A stretch of DNA of 64,000 nucleotides from Trebouxia sp. TZW2008. Lineage: Eukaryota > Chlorophyta > Trebouxiophyceae > Trebouxiales > Trebouxiaceae. Positions 1 to 11,000 of this stretch are shown here, piece after piece. The first letter of the stretch is position 1, and each line of letters opens with the position of its first letter. The position numbers were made by a program, and so were the translations under genes. The DNA lies in the NCBI GenBank assembly GCA_002118135.1, contig BDIU01000140.1, forward strand, positions 124,001-188,000, in the 5' to 3' direction. Below the pieces are notes generated by a model that saw only the letters and a list, made by a program, of their open reading frames with translations, was not told the DNA's origin and made no database searches.

Positions 1-189
1 TGTATACAGGCTGACACAAAATCTATTTTGGTGGGCAGCATGACTGACGTACCCTGCCTTATACATACTATCATCCGCATATGCATGCCCATGATACAGA
101 ACAGCATCACAAAGTAGATTGGTACATGTGCAAGCACAACCTGGACATGCTTACGTGCAGCCTCTCAGATGCAAGAATGCACAGCAAGA

Positions 190-375
190 AGGTGTTGACT
201 GACTGTGCTTCTTTGGAAAGTCTTGAGCCTTTGGCAACCTTCACTTAGAACATTGCATGGTCAAACGGTGTGGACTGACCATGCTTCTGCGCATATTCTT
301 GAGCATGAGGGGAACACAATGTGGAAGATTGTTTTTTCCAAAGGGTGCGGACTGACCATGCTTCTTTGCAAACTC
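190..375 (-). repeat. three degenerate copies of an exon end plus donor
   Basis: The 3' end of the MocA-type exon and its donor (about 357-385) recurs at about 283-315 and 202-240. All three share the plus-strand core 'ctgacYRtgcttctt..cttgag'. The copies lie in the intron directly after the exon, in the same orientation. They look like decayed tandem duplicates of the exon edge. Confidence 0.55.
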
Positions 376-504
376 TTGAGCTTGGGGCAATCGAGACTTA
401 TTCCTGGCTGCACACGTCACCAGTTCTGCTCCTGGCACAAGGCTCAAAGCCTCAATGAAGTCTTCAGCAATCAGGCCTGTTCCGGCAAAACCCCATCTCA
501 AGAA
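357..504 (-). CDS. Gfo/Idh/MocA-family oxidoreductase, N-terminal exon (partial)
   Basis: This exon encodes the start of an NAD(P)-binding Rossmann fold. It shows the glycine-rich turn GFAGTGLIAEDF, followed by a helix and the strand 'AELVTCAARN', ending in 'AQEFAKKHG'. This is the pattern of dihydrodiol dehydrogenase-like members of the Gfo/Idh/MocA family, which oxidise or reduce sugars and diols with NAD(P)H. The acceptor is TTTTCCAG before 504 and the donor is G|GTCAGT after 357 (phase 1). Only this exon is recognisable. The rest of the gene should lie to the left of the window. The first exon with the start codon was not found with confidence, although the minus strand at 550-597 could contribute a short leader. 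The donor end is followed by degenerate copies of itself (see the repeat at 190-375). Confidence 0.6.
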
Positions 505-1953
505 CTGGAAAACTGCCAACACCCACTTGCTGTCTCCCAGAGGAAAGAAGTGTGCATCTGCTTCTAATGCTTTACCCACCTGCACATCAACAGCCAAATT
601 ATGTTGGCGTGATGCATGATGTACTGGCTGTTGTCTCTAGTTCTTATTCATTTCTTGATGACGTCTGCTTCCAAAGCTTTGCCTACCTGCAGTATCAGTA
701 CCATCCCACTGCTATCACAATCACTCGACTGATGAATCAGGGCCAACAGTGAAGCCCATCGTAAAATGCAGATGTAGCAATATCAAAAGCGACCGTTAAC
801 TCCAGGTTCTGTGCATATTTGTGCAGCATTTGCACCGGCTAGTTTTGAGTTAAGTCACAGATGATGCCATGTCCAAATGATCGTTGAGCCTCAAAGTCTT
901 TTGTACAACCAGCACTGCGACAATTGTGCTGGTATCATATCCAAATTAAAGGCTATGGTCAGCGTCCCTAAGAGCAGGCAATTTTGATGAGCACTACTGC
1001 TGCAGTGAGTTTTTGATGCAAGGACTGCATTCATTACCCAGAAATTGTCACTACATTGAGTTGCCATTACTGAGATTTATCATTGCAGTCAACATGCAGT
1101 GCTTGGTCCCCGCTTTCATTGTTGTTACATCGAGAACTCCACTATGTCGAGCGTCACTACAACAGTGAAACATTGTACTGGCTAGATTTAAGCATTTGTG
1201 AGCGCAGCAACCTCACCTTGCTGTCATTGCTAGCGTTTCCTAATTGCTTTGTGATTTCGCTGACAGTCAAGCCCTTGAGGTGATGCTTGAGCACTTCCCA
1301 CAGCTGGTGCTCCAGGGAAGCATTTAGGCCATGCTGATCCCATTCCCTGTCAAGTCAAATCACATCAACATGTCCCTCAAAGTCAATGACTGAGTTGGCC
1401 GAGACGGAACGAGAGTCGCCTGAGCAATTCTGCCAACATGCAGGCATTGAAAACACGTGCAAGTTCACGGGTCGAGCTGCGGCCGACAATGTCATTGCCA
1501 TAGGGTTTGCAACAGTCTCAGTATCAAGAATCCCACGCACTTGTTATGGTAGAAAGGGCTAGGCAGTTGTTCAGGAGAGAGCGGTGACGTTCGGCCCATT
1601 TTGCTCCGTTCGTTGGGGGAAAAGCTGTGAAGATTGCCGTGTGTCTTCTGCAGAAACGAAAGTAACACCGTCCAATATGCTTCTTTGTCTAGGAGATTAC
1701 GATGAGTTGCGCTTTCGCGATGCAACGAACGCAAGATGCATGCGAATGCCGTGACTATTCCGTGACAAATGAGGATAATTAGTAAGGAAGAGATATTCTT
1801 AGGCAACCCCACTTTCAACAGTTGCATTGGGCTGCTCAAAATGCTGTCTCAGCTGCAGCACTCTGGTTGCAACGTCACCGGCATGCTGCATGCTTGCAAG
1901 CTAGCGACAGCTGCTGCAGTTGGCGCCATTTGGCAAGCTGCCACACATATACT
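505..1953. other. no recognisable gene; intronic or intergenic
   Basis: I see no protein family here. Two short sequences near 557-590 and 664-695 resemble each other (a stretch reading gcttc-aa-gctttgcc/ac-acctgca). They may be another duplicated splice edge of the leftward oxidoreductase gene. The interval 1560-1760 is richer in CpG than its surroundings and holds short open frames on both strands without recognisable motifs. It could be a promoter region. Confidence 0.4.
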
Positions 1954-2470
1954 TTACTGGCTATGCATACGCTTGGCTGGCATATGCTTAAGGTGGACTG
2001 CAAAACTTTTGTCAAGTTGATGTACGAGAACGGTATCAGCGTCCAACGCTGCACCACAGTCGGTGCGTCGTTGTAAACTCCTTCTTTGATGCCCAGATGT
2101 GCAGCAGTCAACTTCATCTGATCATGCTCAATTGTGGTGGATGCACATGCAAGTACTTGCCATCTGCTGCTGTGGTTGCTGACGGTTCCATAACATCCTG
2201 CACTGCTGCTTCATCACAATTGTCAGCAGCAGCAGAAGCAACCTCTGCACCCACTTGAAGCTGATTGCCATGCAAGCAACGCATTAAGGCATGAGACGCC
2301 CGTATTGAATGTGCATTGCAGATCAGCAGATGCTTATGCTATCCAAGGATCTTTGTCAGCCTTGAATGGAACACGTCGTGCTGGCTCACTTGCCAATGTC
2401 CCGCCAACACGATCAAGCACAAGTAAGGTTTTTGCACAAATTCACCATTCAACAACATATCAACAAGTTT
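1954..2470 (-). CDS. possible small three-exon gene, unrecognised
   Basis: Three minus-strand segments join with consistent phases: 2390-2470 (81 nt), 2161-2260 (100 nt) and 1954-2117 (164 nt, ending in TAA), 115 codons in all. An ATG at 2458 would give about 110 residues. The middle segment is Ala/Asp-rich and acidic (residues such as GAEVASAAADN). The last segment is mixed and Arg-rich. The second intron would begin with GC (GCAAGT), a donor type used elsewhere in this window. The model lies 54 bp downstream of the sterol reductase stop. I recognise no family, and phase agreement could be chance, so this is a weak model. It could also be part of a longer gene continuing to the left. Confidence 0.28.
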
Positions 2471-2523
2471 CTAAGCTGTGGGCATCTACATGCATATTAA
2501 CACGTTGGTGAGGGGACGAGCTG

Positions 2524-4640
2524 TCAATACAAAAAGGGGATCAATCTATACTTCACTATTGCCTTGTACTTGTCCCAATCTGCTCCGTACTTCCTCTTGC
2601 ATGCATACTCATCTCGCTGCTGGCGGTGGACTGCAAGACAGGCAAACAGATCAAAGGCACATCCGCTTCACTGTGTCACTCACGCACAACTGAGCAGACA
2701 AAAGCAATTGAGCAGCAAAAGTAGCTGAGCAGACAAGAGGGAAACTTACTCAAGAGAACTGCAAAATAGATCACGTAGAAGTATGGCACAATGCTGCCAG
2801 ATCCACAGGGCAAACACCAAGCCCACCTGCATCAGCTGACCGGTCAATTCAGTAGCGTGCAATAAACCTGGCTGATGCCGTCTTTCTGGCGCTTGTCATT
2901 CATGGCGCAGTACTGTCGCAATCATCAAAGCGAATACCTTTCAAGACACTGGTATCTGGCACAAACAGAGGAAAGCAGGAAAGAGCAACCCAAGGATACT
3001 AATTCAGGCTACAGACTGTGCCACTATTGCTGTGCCAACATGCACATGCCATGCTGTGCTCTTGAGACAACAAGCACAAAAAAGCTGTCTTTGCAGTGCA
3101 GGGCAAAATCACCATCAACAACAAGCAAGCGATTTGTGGGAGGGTGAAACTCACGCCATGAGCCAGTCGCCTGTGTAGTTGATATGCCTTGCTACACCCC
3201 ACCAGCCAGAAGTCAGCAGTTTGGTGCCTCGCGCAGTTTTCAGTGTCTGTAAATGCCGTACTGATGGGTGGTTAGGGTCCCGCCTGAAAGTATCTTTCTC
3301 AGAGTTTGCTCCTCTGAATGCGAAGTAGCCTAATGCCTTCACACATATAATGCCAACCAATCCAAGAGTTGAGATGTCCTGCAGCAACAACTAGTGCAGT
3401 AAGACAGCGCACATTGCATGGCGACGTCTGCAACACACAATTGACGCCATACTTGCAACGGAAAATGACATGTATGGCTATGCCATGATGCATGCTTGAT
3501 GTTATAGACAGACAACAGCGTCATCACCAGCATGACGTATGCAGCAGCACCAAAGTGTGCACCATATACAGCAGCATGGAGAACACTGCTGCAAGATATG
3601 CTAGACTGCACAGCATATCTCTCACAGCAAAGGTGTTTACAGCACTCAGTGCAACGTATGCTAAACCGCGCAGCAAAGTGAGCATTACAACAAAGCTGTC
3701 TCAGTACACAATGAGGCGTCTGTACCTGTGGATAATCCACCAAGTAGCGGGCTTGCAAGCTGTAAGTGAACGGCACCCACACCAGATCGCCAAACACCAG
3801 CATGAAGCCAAATCCATCATGTACAATGTCCATGGTAGACAAGATTGCTTTCTCAAACCATATAGCATCAAAGACATATATGAACTGGAATGTACACACA
3901 AGGAGCATGGGTGCACTCACATACCCAAGCTGCTCATACTGTTTCTGCAACATGCCTAGATCAATGATGATCCAGCCTATCAACCCAGGATACAATTCAC
4001 AGAAATGTTTGAGGTCAAACAAGCCCAATCTAGGATTCAGCTCTCTCCCTATGAAAAAGTTGTAGATTGCAGAATCTGTCTGACCGCCTGTGGCTAGCAG
4101 CTTTGACGCTCCAAAGGAAGTTGCGTATAGGTAAACAGACAGTGTGACGCTCAGTATGCAGTCCGCTGTCAGCAATGGCAGAAAATTGTCATAGATCCAG
4201 CTCAGGGGCACAAGCTTCAGCCAGAAGCTGAACACCGCTGCTGCCAACATTGTGACAACCAAGTTGATCTGAGCTGCAGAAGAACGATGACTGACCCTCT
4301 GTAGACAACCTTGCAGCAGATCAAAACCGGGCAGGTCCTCACCATTGAGCTTGTAGGTAAGCCTTTGCCCGTTTGCCAGCAGTACGCCTTGTGCTCGCTG
4401 GCCGGGGAGTAAGAGATGCAGAAGCATCTGAAAAGCCATCCAACCGAGGATAGCCAAGGTGCCCTGTGTACTGATCAACTGGCTATGGCGTGGGAAGCCT
4501 GGTATGTCTAAGCTCATATTGAGGCAGCCATCTGCATTGCAAATGTACACCAGACCGTAGCAGACCAGCGGCAGAAGCGCCATGATCGCAACCGGTCCGA
4601 CCACAGGACCCATGAACTCGTACTCATGATCTGGTGCCAT
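2524..4640 (-). CDS. Delta(14)-sterol reductase (ERG24/FACKEL/LBR family)
   Basis: This enzyme reduces the C14-C15 double bond left by CYP51 in sterol synthesis, using NADPH, in the ER membrane. The exons are 3726-4640, 3155-3378, about 2750-2826 and 2524-2630, giving about 440 residues. That is near the usual size for the family, and several hydrophobic segments run through it. Visible family signatures include 'GRELNPRLGLFDLKHFCEL', 'IVHDGFGFMLVFGDLVWVPF', 'FRGANSEKDTFRRDP', 'SGWWGVARHINYTGDWLMA' and the C-terminal 'DEYACKRKYGADWDKY', ending in a short aromatic tail. The ATG at 4640 opens 'MAPDHEYEFMGP', as expected just before the first membrane span. The gene is divergent from transketolase, 387 bp apart. 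Assignment to C14 rather than C24(28) or 7-dehydrosterol reductase rests on overall motif similarity. Confidence 0.9.
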
Positions 4641-5027
4641 TTCCGCCTGAATGTGGTCGATCGCGGGGAAGAAGCAACGAAACGATGTTCACATCACGAC
4701 TCGTTTATTTTACATATGGTGATGCAAAGCAGTCGATGGTTCGGTGGCGGTGCGCATTCCTGCTGCGCCATGCCGATGAGCATGTCTAAATTGCGACTGC
4801 ATGTCATGCCGAAATGACAATTTTGCTGAACCCTACCTCTCGAGATGCGAACATTTGCACCTTATCTCGGATTTGGTACTCTAGGACAGTACATTTAATA
4901 CATTTTTTACGTGAAATCAATCTCGCCAGTTTGATCTAGGGTTTTGACGACATGTGTGAGGCGTTGTGCTTGCCAACCCCATCCCTTGCAGCTTGTTTGT
5001 CAAGCGCAGAATAATTTCATTGCAATC
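4641..5027. promoter_or_regulatory. bidirectional promoter interval with a telo-box-like motif
   Basis: This 387-bp gap separates the start codons of the sterol reductase (minus) and transketolase (plus), so both promoters must lie here. It contains TAGGGTTTT at 4937-4945, which matches the plant telo-box (AAACCCTA), a motif common upstream of plant housekeeping genes. No TATA box is obvious. The assignment of function is inference from position. Confidence 0.5.
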
Positions 5028-8000
5028 ATGCAAGCTTTGTTGAACGCCCCTACAGTTGCGCCCTGTCGTGCCAGCCAGCATCAGCCTCGTGTGGCAGCCA
5101 AGGCAGCCAACTATGCTGGTGTACGCAGCAGCTCGATCAGGGGATCTCCTGTTGCTTGCCGTCGCCCAGCTCTTGCAAAGCAGAGGCTCGTCACACCTGT
5201 GCGTGCCGTAGCAGCAGTTGAGGAGCACACGAAAGTCGATCAGAAGACCATTGAGCTTGCTATCAATGCTGTTCGTTTCTTGTCCATTGACGGTGTCAAC
5301 AAAGCCAACTCCGGCCACCCTGGTCTTCCTATGGGATGTGCACCCATGGGATACATATTGTACAACGAATACATGCAGCACAACCCCAAGCACCCAAAGT
5401 GGTTCAACAGAGACCGCTTTGTGCTTTCAGCTGGTCACGGGTGCATGCTGCAGTACTCGCTGATGCACCTGACAGGCTACGCGAGCGTCACCGTAAGGCT
5501 TTCTCGCATGCATTTGTGGCAATCTGGTATTATGTGCTGCTCCCTCGTACCGACATGCTCCTTCCTATTGCAGATGGATGACTGCAAGCAGTTCCGACAG
5601 TGGGAGAGCAAGACCCCCGGTCACCCTGAGAACTTTGAGACTGAGGGTGTCGAGGTCACCACAGGCATGTCGTTTGTGCTCTTGAGCTGCAAATTTCACT
5701 ATTTCACATTGCAGACCCAACATGTGCGGGAGTGACCTCTTTGCAACGACATATAGGTCCTTTGGGTCAGGGCATTGCCAACGCCGTCGGCATTGCCGCG
5801 TCTGAGGCGCACTTGGCAGCACGATTCAACAAGGACGGGCACAAACTCGTTGACCACTACACGTACGTGAGAACCAGCAAAGTTGGCACATGAAGATCAA
5901 TCATTGCTTATTGGTGCTCAAGTTTGCTTGGATTTGCCACTTAAGTGCGTCAACAACAGGCACAAATTGTCCTACAGCCCCATTCTGCAATCTGCATTGC
6001 AGCCTGAACAGCATTACCGTCCAGCATGACGTGATGCGCATGCCCGCATGTCCAGTCTGATTCTCTTTCATTACCATCATCATTGTTGTTGTTGTTGACA
6101 TGCTTGTTAGTGATGGCATGACCCTGCTACTTGCACATGCAACCCATAAACTGCCACCAAACCATACTGTCAAAGCCAGTTGATGCATGCAGATACTGTA
6201 TATTGGGTGATGGCTGCAACATGGAGGGTATCTCCAATGAAGCAGCATCCCTGGCAGGTCACTGGGGTCTAGGCAAGCTCATCTGCTTGTACGACGACAA
6301 CAAGATCTCCATTGACGGACACACAGAGATCTCATTCACAGAGGATGTCAACGCTCGCTTCGACGCCTTGGGATGGCACACACAGTGGGTGAAGGATGGC
6401 AACACAGACCTTGACGCCATCCGTAATGCAATTGAGGAAGCTAAAAAGGTCACAGACAAGCCTTCCCTCATCAAAGTGTCCACCTTGATTGGATACGGAT
6501 CACCCAACAAGGCAGACACCCACGGAGTTCATGGCTCCCCTCTAGGTAAGCAGCACTTATCAGCAACATATAATTTGATCTTGCCAGCAATTTAGATCCT
6601 CTTCTTGTCTCAATTTGCCCTATTTTTCAAAGTATCAGGCTTGCCAAGTCCTGTCAGCAGCAAAAGTGCAGTTTATGGCCTCGACACCTGCTGCACAAGT
6701 CTGAATGCTGAATGGTCTCTGACAGATGACTTGCAAAACAGCCTGTAGGTCTACGCAAACATTTCGTATTGAGCCTTGCCTGTCACTGCGTGTCGGGTTC
6801 ACTGTCTGTCTGTCAGAAGGTGATTTGGTCATACTATCTGTGCAAGTTTTGCTCAAGTCATCTTGCTGTTGCAACAAATCATGCACCATGGGCTGCATCT
6901 CACGGATTTCTGTCAGGCCAAGCTAGTTTGCTATCAGCGACAATACTGCCTCAATGATTGCCACTATGGAACCATGAGGCCTCACCTTGTTGCTGAAAGC
7001 AGCTACGCGCTTTCAATGGCTCATGATTGCAGCAAGCATCAATACACGTGAAGCCTTTATGGCAAGTGCAGAAAGCACAGCCTGTGCCAGGCGATGCCTG
7101 TCATGCAGCAGCTACTCAAGCCTGTATTTCTCTTGATCAGAATATTTGGGGAGACAGCCCCAAAAGCTTGTGATGGTAGCAAGCATACATACAAATGAGC
7201 ACATGTGTTGGCTTGTGCATAGCTACTCAACAGCACAAGTGCTGAGTCAGCATGCTGGGGGCCACAACCCCAATGGCTTAGCTTGCAGCAAGCATCAACA
7301 GACATGCAGCCCTCACGGCACATGTGGCAGCTTGTGCCTAGCTGTTCAACAGCATGACTGCCTGATCAGAGATGGCACAATCTCAATGGCTTATGATGGC
7401 AGCGAGCATGAACATACACGCAGCCCTCCTGGCACGTGCACAGAGGTTAGCTTGCATCAGGTTGTGCCTGTGCTGTAGCAGCTGCCTAACAGCATGGGTG
7501 CTTGACAGCCCGTGTCAAGGAGGAAGCCAGACCTGAAAGTTCAGGATGCCTGTGTCAGGATGTATGTGTCTATTAACCACTGTTTCTGTCCTGCAGCAGC
7601 TATATGCAAGCATACTTAAGTGAACAGCACGTTTTGAGCAGGAAGCCAGACCTGAAGTTTCAGAATGCCTATCTCCTCAAAATGTGATGTTCACCTACCT
7701 ACGCTTGCATGTAGCTGCTGCAGGACAGAAACAGTGGTTGGCAGACACATACATGAAGAGCAGCCCTAACAAGTTCTGCATGTGTTCTCAGTTTTGCAAT
7801 CTTAGCAGCGGTCCTGCACCAGTCATGGCTTTATACAGCTTCATGCCACACTGCCCATTCCTAGAACACCAGACAGACAGCAGGCTTTCATATTTCTGCA
7901 GGCAAATGCAATCAGCAGCTTCAAATCAGCCCTGTTTTTGGCAGCATGCACCAACAGTATTGACCACAATTTCTGTCTTGCTGCTCTGTGTAAGCCCTGA

Positions 8001-11000
8001 CAAGACCAATGGTATGCACTCAAGTGTCGTGCTTTGCCTCTGTCTGATAGCTGATGCAACTAAAACGCCACAGCGCATGTCTTGACTCTCTGTGCAAGAG
8101 CTGATCAGACCAATGTTGCTAATTAAACCCTGTGTCTTGCCTTGCTATATTGCATATGGCTAGATCTCATAACGCACCCCACATGTAGGACCAATTTTGT
8201 CAATCAAAGCTCATGTATCTGGTATTTCTGCAGGAGCTGATGAGACCAAGCTGACCAGGGAGGCACTGAAGTGGCCTTACGCTGAGTTTGAGATCCCCAA
8301 TGAGGTGTACGATGCCTTTGGCGCCGCAGGCAAGAAGGGACAGGCCTTGGAGGACGAGTGGAACAAGGTACATATACAGTGAGAGCAGGATACATATATA
8401 CAGTGAGAACAAGATACATATATACAGTCAGAACAAGATACATATACAGTGATCTTGCATGTGCATGCCAGCAACCCAGAGCAAGCAATATTACAACATG
8501 ACTGCTGTGCATCTCACAAACACAACCTCAGTCATCATACAGAGACACAGTCGCAAGTTGCCCAGCAATGTGTGAGCAAAACGTACTGTCCTGTTCAGGC
8601 CCTCGATTTCTTTTTCAACGCGTTTTTCAAAGCAAACTGTGTAGCACTCTTGCATGTGGAGGTTGCAGCTGAAACAAGGCCCTGTTCTTGTACTCCACGC
8701 AAACTGTGTTGTCAAATACAGAGTCTAGAAATATTTACTCTAGCATGTGGAATGCGCTTCCATTCACAGTCCCTGCAGATCTGTCCATTATAGTAAACCC
8801 AGTAACAAATCCTGCTGTAGACACTGCAGGCCTACTTCAAAAGACAAGCTGTACTGTGATGTGTGAAGTCTGGAATAGTACCCCAGCAGTGACAATGTGC
8901 TGTCACAACAATCCCTGAGTCCTACACTCTGCACTTCTACTCCAGTGGCCAGCATACACTGTCATGTGCAGACCCTGGAGTCATACTCCAGCAAGTACAA
9001 GGAGGAGGGTGAGGAGTTCAAGACCCTCATCAACGGTGTACTGCCTGACGGCTGGGCGGATGAGCTGCCCACCTTCACACCTGAGGACAAGGCGCTCGCC
9101 ACCCGTCTACACTCCCAGACCATGCTGAATGCTTTGGCACCTGTTCTACCTGGTTTCTGGGGAGGCTCTGCAGGTCACATTTTTACTCTTGTTCCGGGCA
9201 TGTCAAACTTGTTGCTTGGTATTACCTTGCACAGCTCAGACTGTGCTGCATGCCCTGGCTTCCGTCCTACCTGGTTGCTGGGCAGAGCTTGCCTGTTGAG
9301 CGCTCCCAAGTGTTATTGCTTGCCGCTCCCATGAGCCGCTCTGTTGCAAATCGCCCCGCCCCGCCAATGTCTTGTACAGTCTTGCAGAGACTCTATGAGA
9401 GGCCTCTGGAATTTGACACGACCTTCTTAAGCCTTCAACCTTTGACATGTCATCTCATAGTCTCTGATCTCCTCCAGTCGTCGCTGGCAAGGCTCTGCAG
9501 GGCACATGCTTGTTTTCCCTGCAACATGAGTCTTTACTTGCATCAGTCTCAACATTTGTTGCGTGACTGCAGATCTGGCACCCTCCAACATGACCCTGAT
9601 GAAGATGTACGGTGACTTCCAGAAGGGTCAGTACCAGGAGAAGAACTTGCGGTACGGAGTGCGTGAGCACGGCATGGGTGCCATTGCCAACGGCATTGCC
9701 CTGCATAACCCTGGCATGATCCCATACTGCGCCACCTTCTTCAACTTCACAGACTACATGCGAGCATCCATCCGAATGGCTGCCTTGTCACGGGTAAGCT
9801 GCTGCTCCTGTCGGCTGTCAGCTGCCAGTGGCTGTAAGCCTCTTTATGTACGACCTATGCATGACAAAACCTTAGCCTGCTTCAATAGTCTGTGACGCTT
9901 TCTGAACAAGACTCTGCCATTTGTCCTGCCAATTGATCTTGCTGCTGAGGTAAGTGAGACCTTGTGCTGTGGCTGCAACAGCACAAGGCTTGTCCAACAA
10001 ATTCATGTGGCTTTCACATACATGGGCAAATGTGACTCTGTGCTGTGCCTTTGCTGTCTGGAGCCATACATGTCACAACCCATGACAGCACAAGGCTTGT
10101 GTTGGACAGCCACATGCTCTGACGTGACCGCATGTGAGGGATATGCCTGTCACCTTGTGTATGCTGCTGCAGTCTGGCATGATCTTATCTGACCTACCTG
10201 TGACCTTGTTGCGTGCTCATGCAGTCTATCACCATCTTTGTGATGGTACATTACAGCAAGAAAGATACGTGGCACAGTAAGATCCTCACAGTATATGGGT
10301 CTTGTGCAGCACAGTTACACAGTTGTTACACCTGCTCAGCGTGACTCCCTTGTGTGCTGGTGCAGTCTGGCACCATCTTTGTGATGACTCACGACAGTAT
10401 TGGGCTAGGAGAGGATGGCCCCACTCACCAGCCTGTGGAGCACCTGGCATCCTTCCGTGCCATGCCCAACATCCTCATGATGAGGCCTGGTGATGGTAAC
10501 GAGACCGCAGGAGCCTACAAGGTATCATCTAACATGTCTTCTGCACAGAGCCAATGCTTGTTTTAGCAGCTTGCAGCATCATGGCAATGCTCAGAGGGAC
10601 TGAGCGTGAGTTTCCTTGTCCGATGCTCAAGGGTCTTTTGCGAGCTTTGCTCTGTAAGCCAGCTAGTGTGATGGACTCGATGTGAGCAGCTGTGAGAGTA
10701 GTTTGTGATTGCTTTAGCAGCTGGCAGCACTATGGCATTTGGCTGCTGGGTGTGATTGATTCCGCGTCCCCAACTTCAGGAAGCGTCTGTGAGCTTGAGT
10801 CCAACAGCCAAGTAGTGCAGTGCCCAGCTGACATGGCCTGCAAAGGCAGGCAATGCTTGCTTCAGCCGGTGTTATCTTGGCACGCGATGGCCTGGCTGCC
10901 AGACAAACTTTAAGAAGCTTTTTGAAGCAGGAGTGTCTCAAAGCCGATCAACTCACTGCAGCAGTGTTGCCAAAAAATCATGCATGTCCTTGCCAGAACC

